This document shows positions 46,701-61,700 of a DNA stretch of 64,000 bases, piece by piece. The first letter of the stretch is position 1. Each line of letters opens with the position of its first letter. Under the pieces are notes generated by a model. That model was not told the origin of the DNA. It searched no databases and saw only the letters and a list, made by a program, of their open reading frames with translations. The DNA comes from Halichondria panicea. Lineage: Eukaryota; Porifera; Demospongiae; Suberitida; Halichondriidae. Where the stretch lies: the NCBI RefSeq assembly GCF_963675165.1, contig NC_087381.1, positions 1,798,001 through 1,862,000 on the forward strand. Direction: 5' to 3'. Made by a program: the position numbers and the translations under genes.

Positions 46701-49700
46701 TAAAGGACAATCAAGACAATTAAGTGGAGACCTGAGGCTGGTAGACAGCTCAGGCCAAACAGAAGGCTGCTCTGGCAGACTGGAGGTCTATTACAGTGGA
46801 CAATGGGGGACAGTGTGTGATGACAGCTTCGGCCCAAATGCTACAAGAGTGGCTTGTCGTCAACTAGGGTTCTCAACCTACACTCAATTCGGAACAGTTG
46901 GAGCGCTAGGGTGAGTGAGTGCCTGTGTAAGCTCATCACTGAGTGATCGTGGTTAACAATGTAACTATATATCCTTTCTTACCATCGAATTGTCCATCTT
47001 GAAGAACCGCTTTATTGTAGAGTTTGTACAGTGTTAATGTTAATTAATAAGCTATGCAGCATAATGCACTTATGGTTTCTTCCAACCTTCATCAACAATG
47101 ATATATATATATATATATAGGAATCATTTATCCTCCATGCAGTCCTGCATGCATGCATGGTAGCACTGTACACTGTAATTTCTATAGCTGGCAATTGTGA
47201 TCATGACCTAAAAGTACATAATTATATAGTTTCTCTCAACCTTCATCATCCACTCCGATATGGGTGGACGAGCTTCGTTGCTTAGGAACTGAGAGCAGAC
47301 TCATTGATTGCCCTGCTAACGCTATCGGAGTTGAAGATTGCACCCATTCAGAAGATGTGGCCTTAATCTGCACTGAAAGTATTGAAAGTGAGTACGAATA
47401 GTGCGTATAGCTTACATTACTACACTCCGATTAGCCATCAATAATTCTATAGCCATGTAATGAATTGCGCTATTTTAGGACCTAAGTTTTAGGTCCTTCA
47501 AGTGGAGAGTCGACCTGAGGCTGGTAGACAGCTTAGGCCGAACAGGAGGCTCCTCTGGCAGACTGGAGGTCTATTACAGTGGACCATGAGGGACAGTGTG
47601 TGATGACAGCTTCGTCTCAAATAATGCCCTGCGCCCCTTTTTGTTTGTAAAATGTTAGCTCTGAACTGGCTCATTTCAGTGGCGGGTGCAGGAAATCTGA
47701 AAGGGTGGTCCCTAAAGGACAACGAGCCCAAAGGGCGAGTAGTCTTAATTCCTGCTCTTTTCCTGTGTCGTACGAGTAGACCAGAGTTAATAGCAAACAG
47801 CATAATATTTATAATTTTACTTGCCATTAATTTTTGTTTGTTGATACTAAGTCAGGGTACAAGTAATAGTTGTACCATGGATATCAAGGGTGTATTGGAT
47901 TTGTACTACCAAAGGTTAGTACAAACACAGTACACACACACAACTGCACGAGGTTAGTACAAACACAATACACACACAGATGTCCATGGTACAGGTAGCT
48001 TGTCGAACTACCGATACTTCTACACAAACACTGTACACAAAGTAACGTGACATCCTGTCAATTGCACGTGAGCAACTCGCAATTGATGACGTTTGTGCAA
48101 AGTTACGCAACGCACAGAAGTTGTTAATAGTGAGTAAAGAGTGCAAGTGAAGAGGATAAAATCGACTATTGTCTCTATTTTGATGATTTTTGTGAAGAGA
48201 TCGTCTCCTATCAGTGTGCAGTGAGCAGCTCCACAAGCTCTGAACGTTGAACGCGAACAACTAGCTAGAATTGTTCGATTACCACACCCCTAAAAACGTC
48301 ATAGTTAACATTTACTAGGAGATTACTAGTAAAAAATTTACAATACTTTATCACGTGCGAGTCATGTTACTTTGTGCACAGTGTTTGTGTAGAAGTATCA
48401 GTAGTTCAGACACTCTTCTCTTCTTATGTACTCTTGGTACTATGAATACTGTTGATTAGAACCAATCAGAAGCTGTTAATCCAACCCATTTACAACTGAG
48501 TAGTAGTAGTAAACACTCTTTGGTCCCTGCTGTGCATTGCACTGTGCATGTTTTGTGTTTTTTGCAGGATGTTCGACACTGAATGATACAAAAGGAGAGT
48601 TTTCGTATAGTAATGATACAGACATTGGTAGTGTGGCCACTCTTACGTGTAATAACGGTTATGAAGATAACAACTCACCAGCTACTTGTACGCCATCTGC
48701 TGTCTGGACTACCACACCAATTTGTACATGTAAGTAGCTAGCGTGTATGCTACTGCTATTAAGTCCATTCTTTCCAGCTCTCTGTATGGTGTTGCCCTTA
48801 TTGGTTAATGGAGAGATTTCCTACACTAATCCCCCCAACAAACTAGGAGCTGGCACCAAAGCAAATTACACTTGCATCCCAGGATTCCTGATAGATCCTG
48901 AGAATGGACATACAAGAACATGTCTGACTGGTGGAACGTGGTCAGGCACGAACGCAACATGCCGCGGTGAGTCTATACTGCATATGACCAGTGGCGGATC
49001 CAGGGGGAGATCCCAGGGTGCCACGGATCCCCCCTTTCAGTCTAGCTATTGTGGCTTTACTACAGCTACCAGCTAGCTATTTATCAGTTTTTTACTTTGA
49101 TTCAATGATTGTACCTGTGTATCAACTGCCAAAGGAGTGTTCAGGTTTATGGAATGCCATAGTGGACAATACTAGAGTTTGATTCCGATTGTTGATGGCG
49201 ATTATCGATTTCCTTTAAAGTGATCGATCATTGGAATCGATTCACACCATCGATTGCCATAGAGGAATCGATTGCAGGAATGGATTGCCACCATCGATTG
49301 TTGGAATCGATTGTAGGAATCGATTGTAGAGTTCGATTCCGATTGTCGGTTGCCTTCCCAGCTGTCATAGAGGAATCGATTCCTGCAATTGATTGCCACC
49401 ATCAATTGTCATCAATGAAACGATTCCCACAATGATTACAGGGATCGATTGCCACCATCGATTGTCAGAGGAATCGATTCCCACAATAGATTGTCATATA
49501 GAGGAATCGATGTGGTAATCGATCATAGGAATGGATTGTTGGAGTCGATTGCCCCTCTCGGCTCATTAAAAATTATGATTACAAAGTTGTTCATAGCACA
49601 TGCCTGTACAATTTACATTGATATAGCTAATTATATTATCTTCGCAATCGTTTTATCAACAATAATAGTGTTATATCAACCAAGGTATAGATCTATACGT

Positions 49701-52700
49701 ACATAGATCTGCATCCTACGATCGATGGTTGGTGACGATCGATCCCTCTACAATTGATGGTGGCAATCGATTCCAAAGATCGATTGCTGGGAAGGCAATA
49801 GACAATCGGAATCGACCACTCTACAATCGATTCCCGTAATCGGTTGTGGCAATCGATTCCAGTTCCTCTATGATAATCGATGGTGGCAATCGATTCCTGC
49901 AATCGATTCCTCTATGACAATCGATGGTGGCAATCGATTCCTGCAATCGATTCCTCTATGACAATCGATGGTGGGAATCGATTCCAACGATCGATCACTT
50001 GAAAGGAAATCGATAATCGCCATTAACAATCGGAATCAAACTCTAGTATTGTCCACTGTGGCATTCCATACAGGTTAGCCTAGGCTAGATAGTTGACTGT
50101 TCGTGGCAGCTAGCTAGCTCTACGCAAGTCTATTATGGGACTTCCCCTAGCTGAGTATGGGATTTTCCCTAGTCACATTGTGAGCAGAAGTAGACAATTA
50201 CGTCCTACTTGCAGCCAGAGGAGGTACGACATCTGCGTGTCAAAGGAAATGTTTTAGACACACATTCCTTAGGTCAAAGTTCAATATAATAAGCAATGTG
50301 TGTGTTAAGACACGCGGATGACACGCGGATGTCGTACCTCCTCTGACTTGCAGCTCTCTTCTCACTCTTGCAGCTACCAATAGCTAGCGTTCTAGTGCAT
50401 AGCTAACTAAGTAGAGTAGCAACACTCGGTGAACAAGTTTTGCTACGCACTCCTTGAAAAGACTGCAATGGCATTCCAATTCCAAGTAAGCAAAACTAGG
50501 CATATCGAGAAGGAAGCATTATTTTGCAAATCCACAAATTAAATCCAAGAAAACATGACTAGAAGCCTATAGAAACTCTTACTTGCACTTGATTGATCCT
50601 TGAGCAGCTGTAGCTGTCTTCACATGCACACAGACAGACATGCAGTTTTACAATCATTTCTATGTAAAACACCAATAAGAGTATGAGTGTTGAACTGCTG
50701 CATGTAATAAACGTGGAACCGCATTTGCCAAACTCTGCGTCATATCATTGTCGTCACTGTTCAATTAATGAGTGTTGTTGAGTAAACTGTTTATAGTGTT
50801 CTTGAACTGTACATGTGGTCTGTGGTTTGTAGCACACCTGTATCAGGAAATGCGTGTGCTGTTTCTGGGAAATGTTATAATTATACAAATTAGTCAACAC
50901 ACTTCTTACTCTTTTCTAGCACTCGAATGTACTCTAGCTAATGATGTCACGTTTAACTGAACTATAACGTCATGGCGATGCTACTGCATGCCTTAACGAA
51001 AGGACTATTATCTATAGACGGATAGTAATTTTAGCGTTTTCAGATTTTTCTCTGTTTTTAGGATACTAATTTGGGAGTCATGCAGATACAGCTGAACAGG
51101 GGCTTAGAATACTCTCAAAAGTACATTACATGTATACCAAGATTAGCTAGACTTACAGAGGAGTAGGAAGATGTTTTTGTAAGGGGGTGCTTTACAAATC
51201 TGGGGATCCGGGGGCTTGCCCCCGGAACATTTTGGCATTCTACATTCCCGGAGATTAATTCTGAGCAAATTTGGTATAAAATTATCAGTATCAAAATTTA
51301 AATAATTAATTCTAGTTTACCTGGATTAATTGTTCTGCCATATACTTTAAATCTATAGAATCTGTTAAGTGGGTATGAATATACAATAAGAAAAGATTGC
51401 ATTGTTATTGTACTTCGGAGGAATGTTTCAATCTTCGCAGTGAAGAAAACAAACGTTCGGCAGTTAGACAGCATGTCTATTTTAGGATCCAATTATTATA
51501 GTCTAGCTACCCTCTTTTAGTAGAGCTGTTCATGGAAACTTACCATTGATGTCAAAAATGAGAGGAGACTTGCTTGTTGCAGATTCGCAATGTGCTTGCT
51601 CTTTATAAGAGATATCTACGATATGGTTCATCTAGCTGACCTTTGTACTGTGTACGTAACTATGCTAGTATAGCTAGCTTAGTAACTAATAGCTAGCTAG
51701 CTAGCTAGCTGTTCTGAACTTCATGGAGGCAAGTAGGTAAGGTAGCTTGAGATAAGGGGGTGCTCCAACACCCTGAGCACCCGTGCTTCCTACGCCACTG
51801 CTATAGGGTATAGAGTATAGTTCAGCGGTGCTGTATGTAGCACTGTACTGGCTGGCAAGAATCTGCAAACACTGTATATGCATTGATAACTCGCCAGAAT
51901 AGAGGGGATCGCTGGGGATCGGGTTGGTTAATGAAAGGTTTAATTATTCAAAGTAGCCAGAGAGATACATAAATGTTGTCTTCAGTCTCCAATGACCATG
52001 CAACACCAGCTAGAAGTTTACATAGAAAATCCTTGTCAATTTCTGTGCCAGCTCAGCAAAAAAGTGGTTTACAGCATTTGATTGTGGGTTAGGCTATTTG
52101 GTTTTTAGCCCTTCAATTAGCTATAGACAAGGTATCCTAAAATTGGCTTCGAATTTTACATTTGCGAATAATGTACAATGTCATGTGAATGACGTTGTAA
52201 CGGATTGGAGTTATGCTAGCAACGGTTCAACAGCTTATATATAGGCTTCTAGCCACGTTCTCTTAAATTTTGATTCATCGGATTAGCTTCTTTCTCGTTT
52301 GACTCACAGTGAAGGCTGCTACATATATATAGCATCATCTGTTCGCACAACCTTAATTATGATGCCATATAATTATTTTAACACGTATCAATGAGTGAGG
52401 ACTCAGGTAGTCCAAGAATTTAGTTGTTTATCCATTTCGACGATGTCTCTTCTTTTTCCTTTGTCGTACGAGTAGACCAGAGTTAATAGCAAACAGCATA
52501 TAATTTCTAATTATATCTGCCATTTTGTTGTTGATACAAGGTCAGGGTACAAGTAGTGCAATCAGTTGCTTGCTGGTTGCTTTCAGGAATTAAATTGCCT
52601 GAAAGTTACCTGCATGATGTATTATAGTGGCAGTGGCCTGGCCTGTCATTATATAATTTTATGTACATGTGTCATTCTCTCTTCTTAGAGTTCGATGGCG

Positions 52701-55700
52701 GCTGTAAAGTAGATTTTGATTTGACCTGGAATATAGAGTGGCCAAACACACCCAGCGGCTCAACTAGCACACAGCAATGTCCTGGAGGGAACTCTGTCAC
52801 TGGTAATGTCCAATTGTTCACAATAATTATTTGAGGCATATGTGCATGATGCAAACATTGCTTGTATTATACTGACTGGATTGTTAGAGTATATAGGTGT
52901 CAAACAGTTGGCTACGGTCCTGTAAGTGATGTCAAAGTGTGTCTATTCGAGTACCTTAAGGTGACATATTTTCGCGAGTATTAATTTCTGCTATTTCTGC
53001 GAATGTAAAATCTCCTTAAAACCACTTGTGAGTACATAGAATCACTATAATTATGAATAATTTCACAACTTGAGTAGGCAGAATTTAATACCAGCAAAAT
53101 GAGCTAAACAGTGAAAACGCAAACAAATCTACCTGTGAAAATATGTCACCTTAAGATATATTTGTTGCCCAGTGAGTGGGCAGATCAAAGCAATCCAGTG
53201 CTCAGTATATGGCATGTTGCATCACTGCCATGGCTACCATATATTGCACTGCATTATATGGCATAATGCACTGGATTATATGCACTTGCACTGTGTGTAT
53301 ATGCAGTAGATTTCTTTAAGAGATCCGACTAGAAAAACATTTGCAATGTGAAAAATTGCTAGGATTGGCCAGGGGAACCACAAAAAAGCATGGGAACAAG
53401 AAATCAGACGAGAGCATAACTCCAATCTGTTACAACGTCAATCACATGTATACTGGTAGTTTTCCCATGTTTTCCCAGCCAATATGCCACGCAATTTTTA
53501 CTGGTGGAGTGATGACCAATCCCTATATATATTTATTATACATCCATTTTAGAATGTGGGGCACATAATTATGATGATTTGTGATGAATTGATGTTCCTA
53601 ATACATGCAGTGTTGAGCACAGGTACACACAGTCCATCCATGCGTAGTAACATGCACGGACCGTACTGGTGACTGCATGGAATGATGTGGTGGATGGAAG
53701 CTGATAGGTGGATTTGGAACACAGTCTAATATACTATGTATTGTACATGTTCATGACGTTGTAACGGATTGGAGTTATGCTCTCGTCTGATTTCTTGTTC
53801 CCACGCTTTTTTGTGGTTCCCCTGGCCAATCCTAGCAATTTTTCACATTGCAAATGTTTTTCTAGTCGGATTCCCTTTCTTTTTCAGTACAGTTTAGGTA
53901 TCATGACATGCATAAGTGGAACGTCAAGAGGCAGTACAAGAAGAGAAGACAGGACTAATCAGATATCTTCTCGAATATCTCTGGACTAATAATTTATTGC
54001 TTGATAATTAGACCCTATGTTGAATTTGCGAATCAGTATTAAATGACAGCCATTTTAAGAGCATGATATCTAGCCAGTGCATATAGCATGCCTGTCAGAG
54101 AAAGGGAGCTAGAGCTGAACAGTGTGAAGAAAAGGAACACCTCAGGCTCTGGAAAAGCACTGCTGCACTGATTTTAGGCGCACGGTTTATTAGCCACGCC
54201 TATCTATTATTATTGGCCACAACGCAATTGCTGAGTCATTAAAGATGGCGGAATTGTCTAGGTAAGAGAAATAAAGACTGAGAGGTCATCTGCCTCGTGG
54301 AAGCAATCTCAAATCTGAAGAAGCGCTTTGTAATCCAGGTTGTAGTCGTTTGGAAACCCTGTGCAGAATGTCCTGGAGATGGCTGTACTTGGAGTAAATG
54401 CTGGGCAAGAAACTTACTTACTTACTTACTTACTCACTTACTTAGTCAGTCAGACAAAGAGCGGTGAAACGTGGAAATAGTGCAATTTTTAAAATGAAAA
54501 TATTCATTCATTAAAATGTTTATGGATTATGAAATGAGAGATACAAAGAGAGAAAAGGCTAAATAAACTATCTGTTCAGCCAGTTTCTTGATGTGGCCTT
54601 TCCCTGCAGAGATAGAACAGTTTGAACATGAGTCAAAATAATTGAAATATTGCTAAACACGGGCAAACCCACTGCCAATCCTATGTAAAACCTACTGGTT
54701 ACTACCATATAATTGCACTGCATTATATGGCATAATGCACTGGATTATATGCACTTGGACTGTGTGTATATGCAGTAGATTTCTTTAAGAGATATCCATT
54801 TGGGACTTATGCCCCACCATCCCACCCAATACTCAGTTGGTCCCTTTTATAGGCTACTACCTTTACAACTACTAGTGGGAAGAAAACCTAAAAAATTTAC
54901 TATGGAATTCAGCAAAACTAATGAATAAACTAATGAATACACTAAATTCCTTCAAAACACATGTCTTTTATTACGATTTATATGACCAGTCAGACGAGTT
55001 TAACGTCATTGGGCAACAAGTTAGTTATTGCCGGCGCCCTCGTGCAACATGCCATATATTGCACTGGATGACATAATGCCCTCGGGCATTATATTGCTCC
55101 AGTGCAATATATGGCATGTTGCACTCTGGCTGGGCAATAACTAATACGTGTTGCATTACAGCAATGCATGTGACATAAACCGGCCACGTGCATGGTGTTA
55201 AGTTTGACTCCTATATTCCTCACTTGTTCTCTTGATTCTTTGTTATGCAGGCCAAGCAACAAGGCTCTGTAATAGTGACGGAGAATGGGAGGATCCGAAT
55301 GTATTAAGTTGTCAGCAAATGGAGTTTATTGAAATAGAATTCCAGGTGACACTATAATTTATTATGACAGTAATAATCGCTGGCGTACATTTGCATTCAT
55401 GTGGAAGGGGACTTAATAACTCAATCAGAGCATGACATTGTACTCGTGCATATATTTCGCGTTACCTTCATTCATTCAGAGTAGCTTTCATAGTACATGT
55501 ATCATCGTTACTGTATATGTATAATTATATACACACTGTTTTTCTAATGTTCTGTATAGATCTCTAATCTGTCTGACACCCTGGACTCTGCTACTATTGT
55601 AAAGAACACAGTAGTAATCACTCAGCAACTAGCAATGATCACTGTAGCTGATACCACTCCACTGCTGCCCTCCTCCCTCAACACGACTAATCAAGTGTTG

Positions 55701-58700
55701 ACTGCTGTTATAAAAGCCCTGGAACAAGTGGGAAATGATGCAGTAACCACAGAAACCAACAAGGTTAATACTAATTAAATGTATTCATAGTTGCAGTAAT
55801 ACTTAGTTTGTTTCGTACATAATGATATACAGCTTATTGTGGATGTCTTCAGTAATATCTTGGAGAGAAATAACTCAATAACTTGGATGGCTTTGCAAGA
55901 GGTAAATTTCATTCAGGCATAAATTAAATATAATTATATGTTAATTTGTGCGTCCCAGAATACAGGAGGTAGTCAAGTGCTTCTCAGCAACGCAGAGAGG
56001 TTTAGTGTACTGCTGGCTCACTCTCAGAGTGGAAATGACTCAACCAAGCCTGTCAGAATATCAAGGCCCAATATTGGTGAGCTTTGGTTTGTGTGTTATA
56101 CCGAAAACCACATGCATACGCATAAATCTTACATGCATGCATGCATATAAATTATAGAGAGTATAATTATTGATTTTGATTTAATCTGTTTGACATGCAG
56201 CGATTTCTGCTAAGCTGTATGATGGATCTCAAATGGATGAGCTCAAGAATGACCTAACCTTCCCTCAAAAGGAAGATTTGGCGAACTATTCCATTTCTGA
56301 ATCAGCGGTTGTTCCCGCTCAGATAAGTATTCCTCCAGGGTTTCTACAAGAAAGGCTGAGTCAGCAAAATGGTAATCGCTATTTCTACTATCACAGGCTC
56401 CCTCTAATACTAGCTTCTACTATTTCCTCGTAACATTATTTTATTTATTCATTGCATAAAAGTTGCCTGTCTATATGTGCATGATCATACGATGTATAAT
56501 ATATATAGGTATCTAATAGGGCACTAGAAATTCGTAGATGTGCATGTATATAGGCCTTTATTCGAGTGAGCGTTTGCAGTGCTCATTTTTATACACACAA
56601 TTGACATGCAGGTAGTAGACTACCGGTTACGTTCATCCTGCTTCAAAACCTAGAGGCTTTCCTTCCCTCCTCTGCTCGTGGACTAGGTGACAACACTGGA
56701 AGTGCTTCAGTAGTAATCTCGTCCCAGGTCGGAGATAGGGGCCTCACTGGTGCATCTGTGTCACTCAAAGAATCTCCGATCCTCTTAAATTTCAGTCTCC
56801 AATCTGTCCAAGTAAGTTGCTAGTATACTCACAGAGCTTGTGTGTTACTAACCGAGTAACTGCATATATATACTTAACACATAATTATAACATAACCCTG
56901 CCATTCATCTATAATTATTATGGCAGGTTTTGGGCCTGAGAATGGTCTTTGATTTCAGCTACATGATAGTTGTGATAGACCAGTGGCGTAGGAAGAGGGA
57001 GGCTGACGGGGCTAGAGCCTCCCCTTTTGTGCTCCATCAACTCCAACTTAGCTTAAAATACTGCGATCTGTCAATCTATTCTGCAGTACTGCAATAGTTA
57101 CTAAATGTGGGCAGGGCTATCTGATGCGCATGCTTACTGCTGAGGAAAAGTGATGACCAGATAAAATTCAATAACTATATGCTAGCCCTGCCCTTGATCA
57201 TTCTAGTCCATCACAATAGTGCATGTATATAAGCTTATCGTCAGTGTATTTAATGCAACTAACCAAGCTAATTATGACTATTGTACACGCAAGTGTTAAC
57301 TTATGGATAAAATCGTTCATGCAAGTATTACTAATCAATTCATGTACACACATTTCCGATTGTATTGTTGCTTACTTCAGGTTAATGAAAGTACAGTTCA
57401 GTATCATTGCGTTTTCTGGAATTTCTCAGATCCGTAAGTGAATTGCACACTAACAGTATAATTATATTGCCCTGATTAGCACACACTGTATACTCATGCA
57501 GTCTCAAACCTGGCTGCTAGAGTAGAATACTTTCTTCTCTCTAGCTATATAACTGTATAATTACGGTCTCAACTATTATACCGGATCATGGTATGTATCA
57601 TTTTTGGTTTTTCCAGTGTTGGTAACGGAGGATGGATTACTGATGGAGTGAACACTGTGGGGAATGCTTTAGACAGAGCAGGCAGGAGTACTGTCAATTG
57701 TACAAGTTCTCATCTAACCAGCTTTGCAGTACTCTTCACTGCTGTTAGAACGGTACCAAAATGGCTTTTATTGAAAAGAAAGGCAATTTTGGGAGGCCAA
57801 AAAGTCTAGTTTCCAAGCCCTTTTTTGTCATACAATCACATGTGATGTTCCACTTACAGGGAAAAAGTTACAAAAATATCCCTCAAATGTAAAATGTATA
57901 TACGATCAACATTCAGTGCAGTGCATGGTCTATATATATGCATGTGATTTCTGGCCACAGAATGAAACCAGAGGAGATGAATTTGCTCTTGAATTGGTGT
58001 CCTATATTGGCTGTACTATCTCTATCATCAGTCTTCTGCTTGCTGTCATCTTCTATCTTGTTCAAGGGTGAGAAATCATGGACATTTTAATTTGTGGACA
58101 ATTATGTAGAGTTTCAGTATTGAAAGAGGCTCGGTATAATTATAATAGAGACCCTTCCTCGTAAAAAAATATACGTGCATGTGAGTTGTACTTCAGTGAA
58201 CTAAAATTAATGTGGTCATGTTCAATGTTTTCTCGTTTTATACACAGTAAAAAATAACTTCCTTCCTGCCTTACATTGTAGGAAGACGTTGTTTACTTCC
58301 GTCCACAACTTTGTTCATCTGAACCTCTGTATTTCACTGCTTCTATCCTATTCCGTTTTTGTTGCTGGAGTGAGTACTGCCGTCGGCAATACTGTGAGTC
58401 TAAGTTGTACATGTATATACAGTGATAAAAAGCACCAATCAACTGTTTATATGGTTTTGGGTATACTAATTTGTATTTGTGTGTACATATATAATATAGG
58501 GATATCTATATATAATTATTGCCAATCCCCCTACCATACTCAATTATCTCATTGAATTTCAACAAAGTTTTACTATACAGTAATTATTATGACTTGTGTT
58601 AAAATCGTTGCACTATAATAATAGGTTGGATGTGCGTTTGTTGCTGCTCTACTGCACTACTTGCTCCTGTCAAGTTTCTGCTGGATGTTGTGTGAGGGAG

Positions 58701-61700
58701 TGATGCTCTACCTGATGTTGGTAGTGGTGTTCAGTCGGCTTGCAAAGACATGGTGGTTCTTTCTACTCCTCGGTTATGGTAAGTGTACCGTATTACTGGA
58801 ATATTTTGCTGGTGAAAATCTTTACGAATGTGCCAAATCAGCAAAAAAATTGACCCTTTGCGATCTAACTATTGCGTTCTGGCAAGGATCGTGTGTATTT
58901 ACCAGTACTAATTTCGGCTTTGCGATTTTATTGAGCAACTCTCGCAAAGTTTGCATAATTATGTTTGATACTCACAAAACATTCTAGTAATACGGTATAT
59001 TTTGAATGCATATACTTTATCAATACAGCCATCATAATTATAATTATTAGCTACAAGCAAGGATCAAACGATCAACCTAATAATGAATTGCTTGCCTCGT
59101 AGTGACTCCTATTCCAATAGTTGCTGTAACAGTGGGCATCAGGTGGCAGTACTATGAAACCCTTGATGTGTGAGTTTGCATGGCGTACAAATTGGTGTGT
59201 ATAAAAGTAATATCCGCTTATAATTATGAGTATCACAGGTATTGCTACGTATGAATTAAGTAAATGCTATTGCCAGTAAATGTATTTCTTTGTTTTAACG
59301 AAAAATATGAAAATTCTTCAGCTGTTGGCTGCCACGGACAGAAGGAACTATTTTCGGATTCATTGTGCCAGTTCTTGTCATTATGGTGGTGAGGAGATAT
59401 CTATAATTATGGATATAATTATTCGATATAATTATTGTGTGTGTTCCAAGAGGTATCTGTAATAAAAATTAAGCATAATGGAAGCACTGCAGGTGATGCT
59501 GATGCCTCGGTGGAGATTCCAAAGCTACATAACATAAAGCTACTAATAATACACATGATGAACATTTTTTTAATTTGCATACTGCTGCATGCAAACTCAA
59601 AGAGTGGGTAATGATCGACCATGATTGATGTTAAAAACGATCGATGCCAAAGTTCAAGTCTAGCTGCCATCAGAGCCTTGCACTACCAATAGCTAGCTAG
59701 CGTTCTAGTGCAGAGCTAACTATTAAAAGTAGAGTAGCAATACTCTGTAAACAAGTTTGGCTACGTGCTCTTCCGAAAAGACTGCAATGGCATTCCAAGT
59801 AAGCAAAACTAGGCATAACGTGAACAAAGCATTATTAATTTTGCAAATACACGAATTAAAATCCAAGTAAACATGACTAGAAGCCTATAGAAACTCTTAC
59901 TTGCACTTCATTGATCCTTGAGCATGCAGCTGTATAGCAGTCTACACACACATACAGACAGACAGACACACACACAAACACACTAGATCTACCGTATACC
60001 TCGCTTGCGCATGCGCACCGAGGCATAAAACTAGGGGATGCTGGAAGCATTATGTGGGGCGAGCCTATAGCCTTAGCAAAGACAAAGAAGTTGTAGCGAG
60101 TTGCTGTTTCCTTCGTTTCCTAAAGATCTCTCTAACTGCAATTCTCTTTTCCTCTTCAATTCGAACCTTTTGACGACAGACTAGCTTCTGTCTCATAGCT
60201 CCTACTTGTTGTTAAACTTCCTTAGCCTTGCCAGCAGATGGTCTCCTTGCAATGGCGTTCCCTTAGTTGTTGAGCTGTATCAGTTTCATCTTACTGTTTC
60301 GTAAAGGTCCTCTAACTGTTCTCTCTTCCTCTTCAGACAGACGACAGACGACAGACGAGCTGAGCTTCTGTCTCATTACCTCCTTTTTGTTGTCAAACTT
60401 CCCTTAGTCTTGCCAGCAGATGGTGTGTTTGATATCCCAACGCCATTGCCTCACTGCCTTAGTTGTTGAGCTGTATCAGTTTCATCCAGTGAGTTCGAGT
60501 AGAAATAAAAATTAATGTCTTGCAGCGATCATCATGCTACAAAGCTTTGAACTACAAGACAAACAGATCGTCACGCTAAAAAGCGTGCAAATGGAGCGAT
60601 TGTCATGCTAAAAAGCTTCAAGTGACATATAGACAGACAGACACTCAGACGGATATCCGGTCGCTGAGCTTTTCTCTACAGTACTCGAAACTATGGGACT
60701 CGCCTCAGGGCTCGCCCCAATTATTTATAATTATGCATGTTGATGTACTTCTCTTTTCACAGATTAATTTTGTATTCATTGTCATCGCCCTGAGGGTGAC
60801 TCTGAAGAACCTGAAAGGAAGAGCTGTAAGGACAGGCATGAAAGACTCTCAGAGTGGAAAACAGAAAAGTATTGCAAGGTACGTACTTGCTCAGAGTCCA
60901 TATAGATATAGATATACGTGCATGCACATGCATGCCGTATACGGATATAAATCTACCAGGATTTTAGTTCGGGTCAGCTTAATCTTACTCTCTGTCTATA
61001 TATAATTATACTGGTATGCATGGGCTAATAATAAATCTCTATGAATTGTAGATACTATATATAATGCTAATTTTCTACCGTAATAATGAATCATAATTAT
61101 GAGGTTAGTATTAATTCAGATCCATTTTACTGGCCACTGTTGTCCTTCTTCCTCTCCTTGGTCTAACTTGGCTATTTGGTCTCCTCGTGATCGTTGCTAC
61201 ATCGCCTGTCTTTGATTGGCTCTTCACAATACTCAATTCACTCCAGGTATAATTAGGTGACATAATTAGGTCGTAATTACGACATTCGTGCATGCATGCT
61301 TGAATGACCAATTTTTGCAGGGCTTGGCTATACTATTCTTTCATGTGATCAGGAGTGATAAGGTATACACAGGAAGGAGATTAATTGATACATGTGCAAA
61401 ATGAACTATTTACCACACTGTAAAAGTTAGGATAATTATAAGGAAGTGTGTACATGACACAAAGAGACTTATATTTAATCGTATGTCCAGTAAAGGTTAC
61501 ACGCATGCATGCTCGCATGTTATTGCTCTTTTATTATACTCTCTCTCTATATACACCTCCCCTTTCTCTATAGTAAGCTGGGAAGTATTCGTGTTCAATG
61601 CTATAATTATATGCATAATTATTATTATAGTAGAATATGACTGTATATGATTGTACCCATGCATGCATGCTATAATTATATTGTTTTTAGGTGTGGAGTA

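Larger units (their letters stand above)
48967..52688. other. Large intron of GPCR copy 2, repeat-filled
   Basis: Contains a 5' fragment of the CAGTGGCGGATCC element (about 48992-49040), the foldback at 49136, the 130-bp element at 50216, a GATAAGAGTA MITE at 50675 and remnants of the CAGTGGCG group (about 51180-51235 and 51740-51805). No counterpart of the copy 1 mucin exon was found. 52190-52400 is an inverted copy of the repeat at 13380-13560. Confidence 0.55.
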
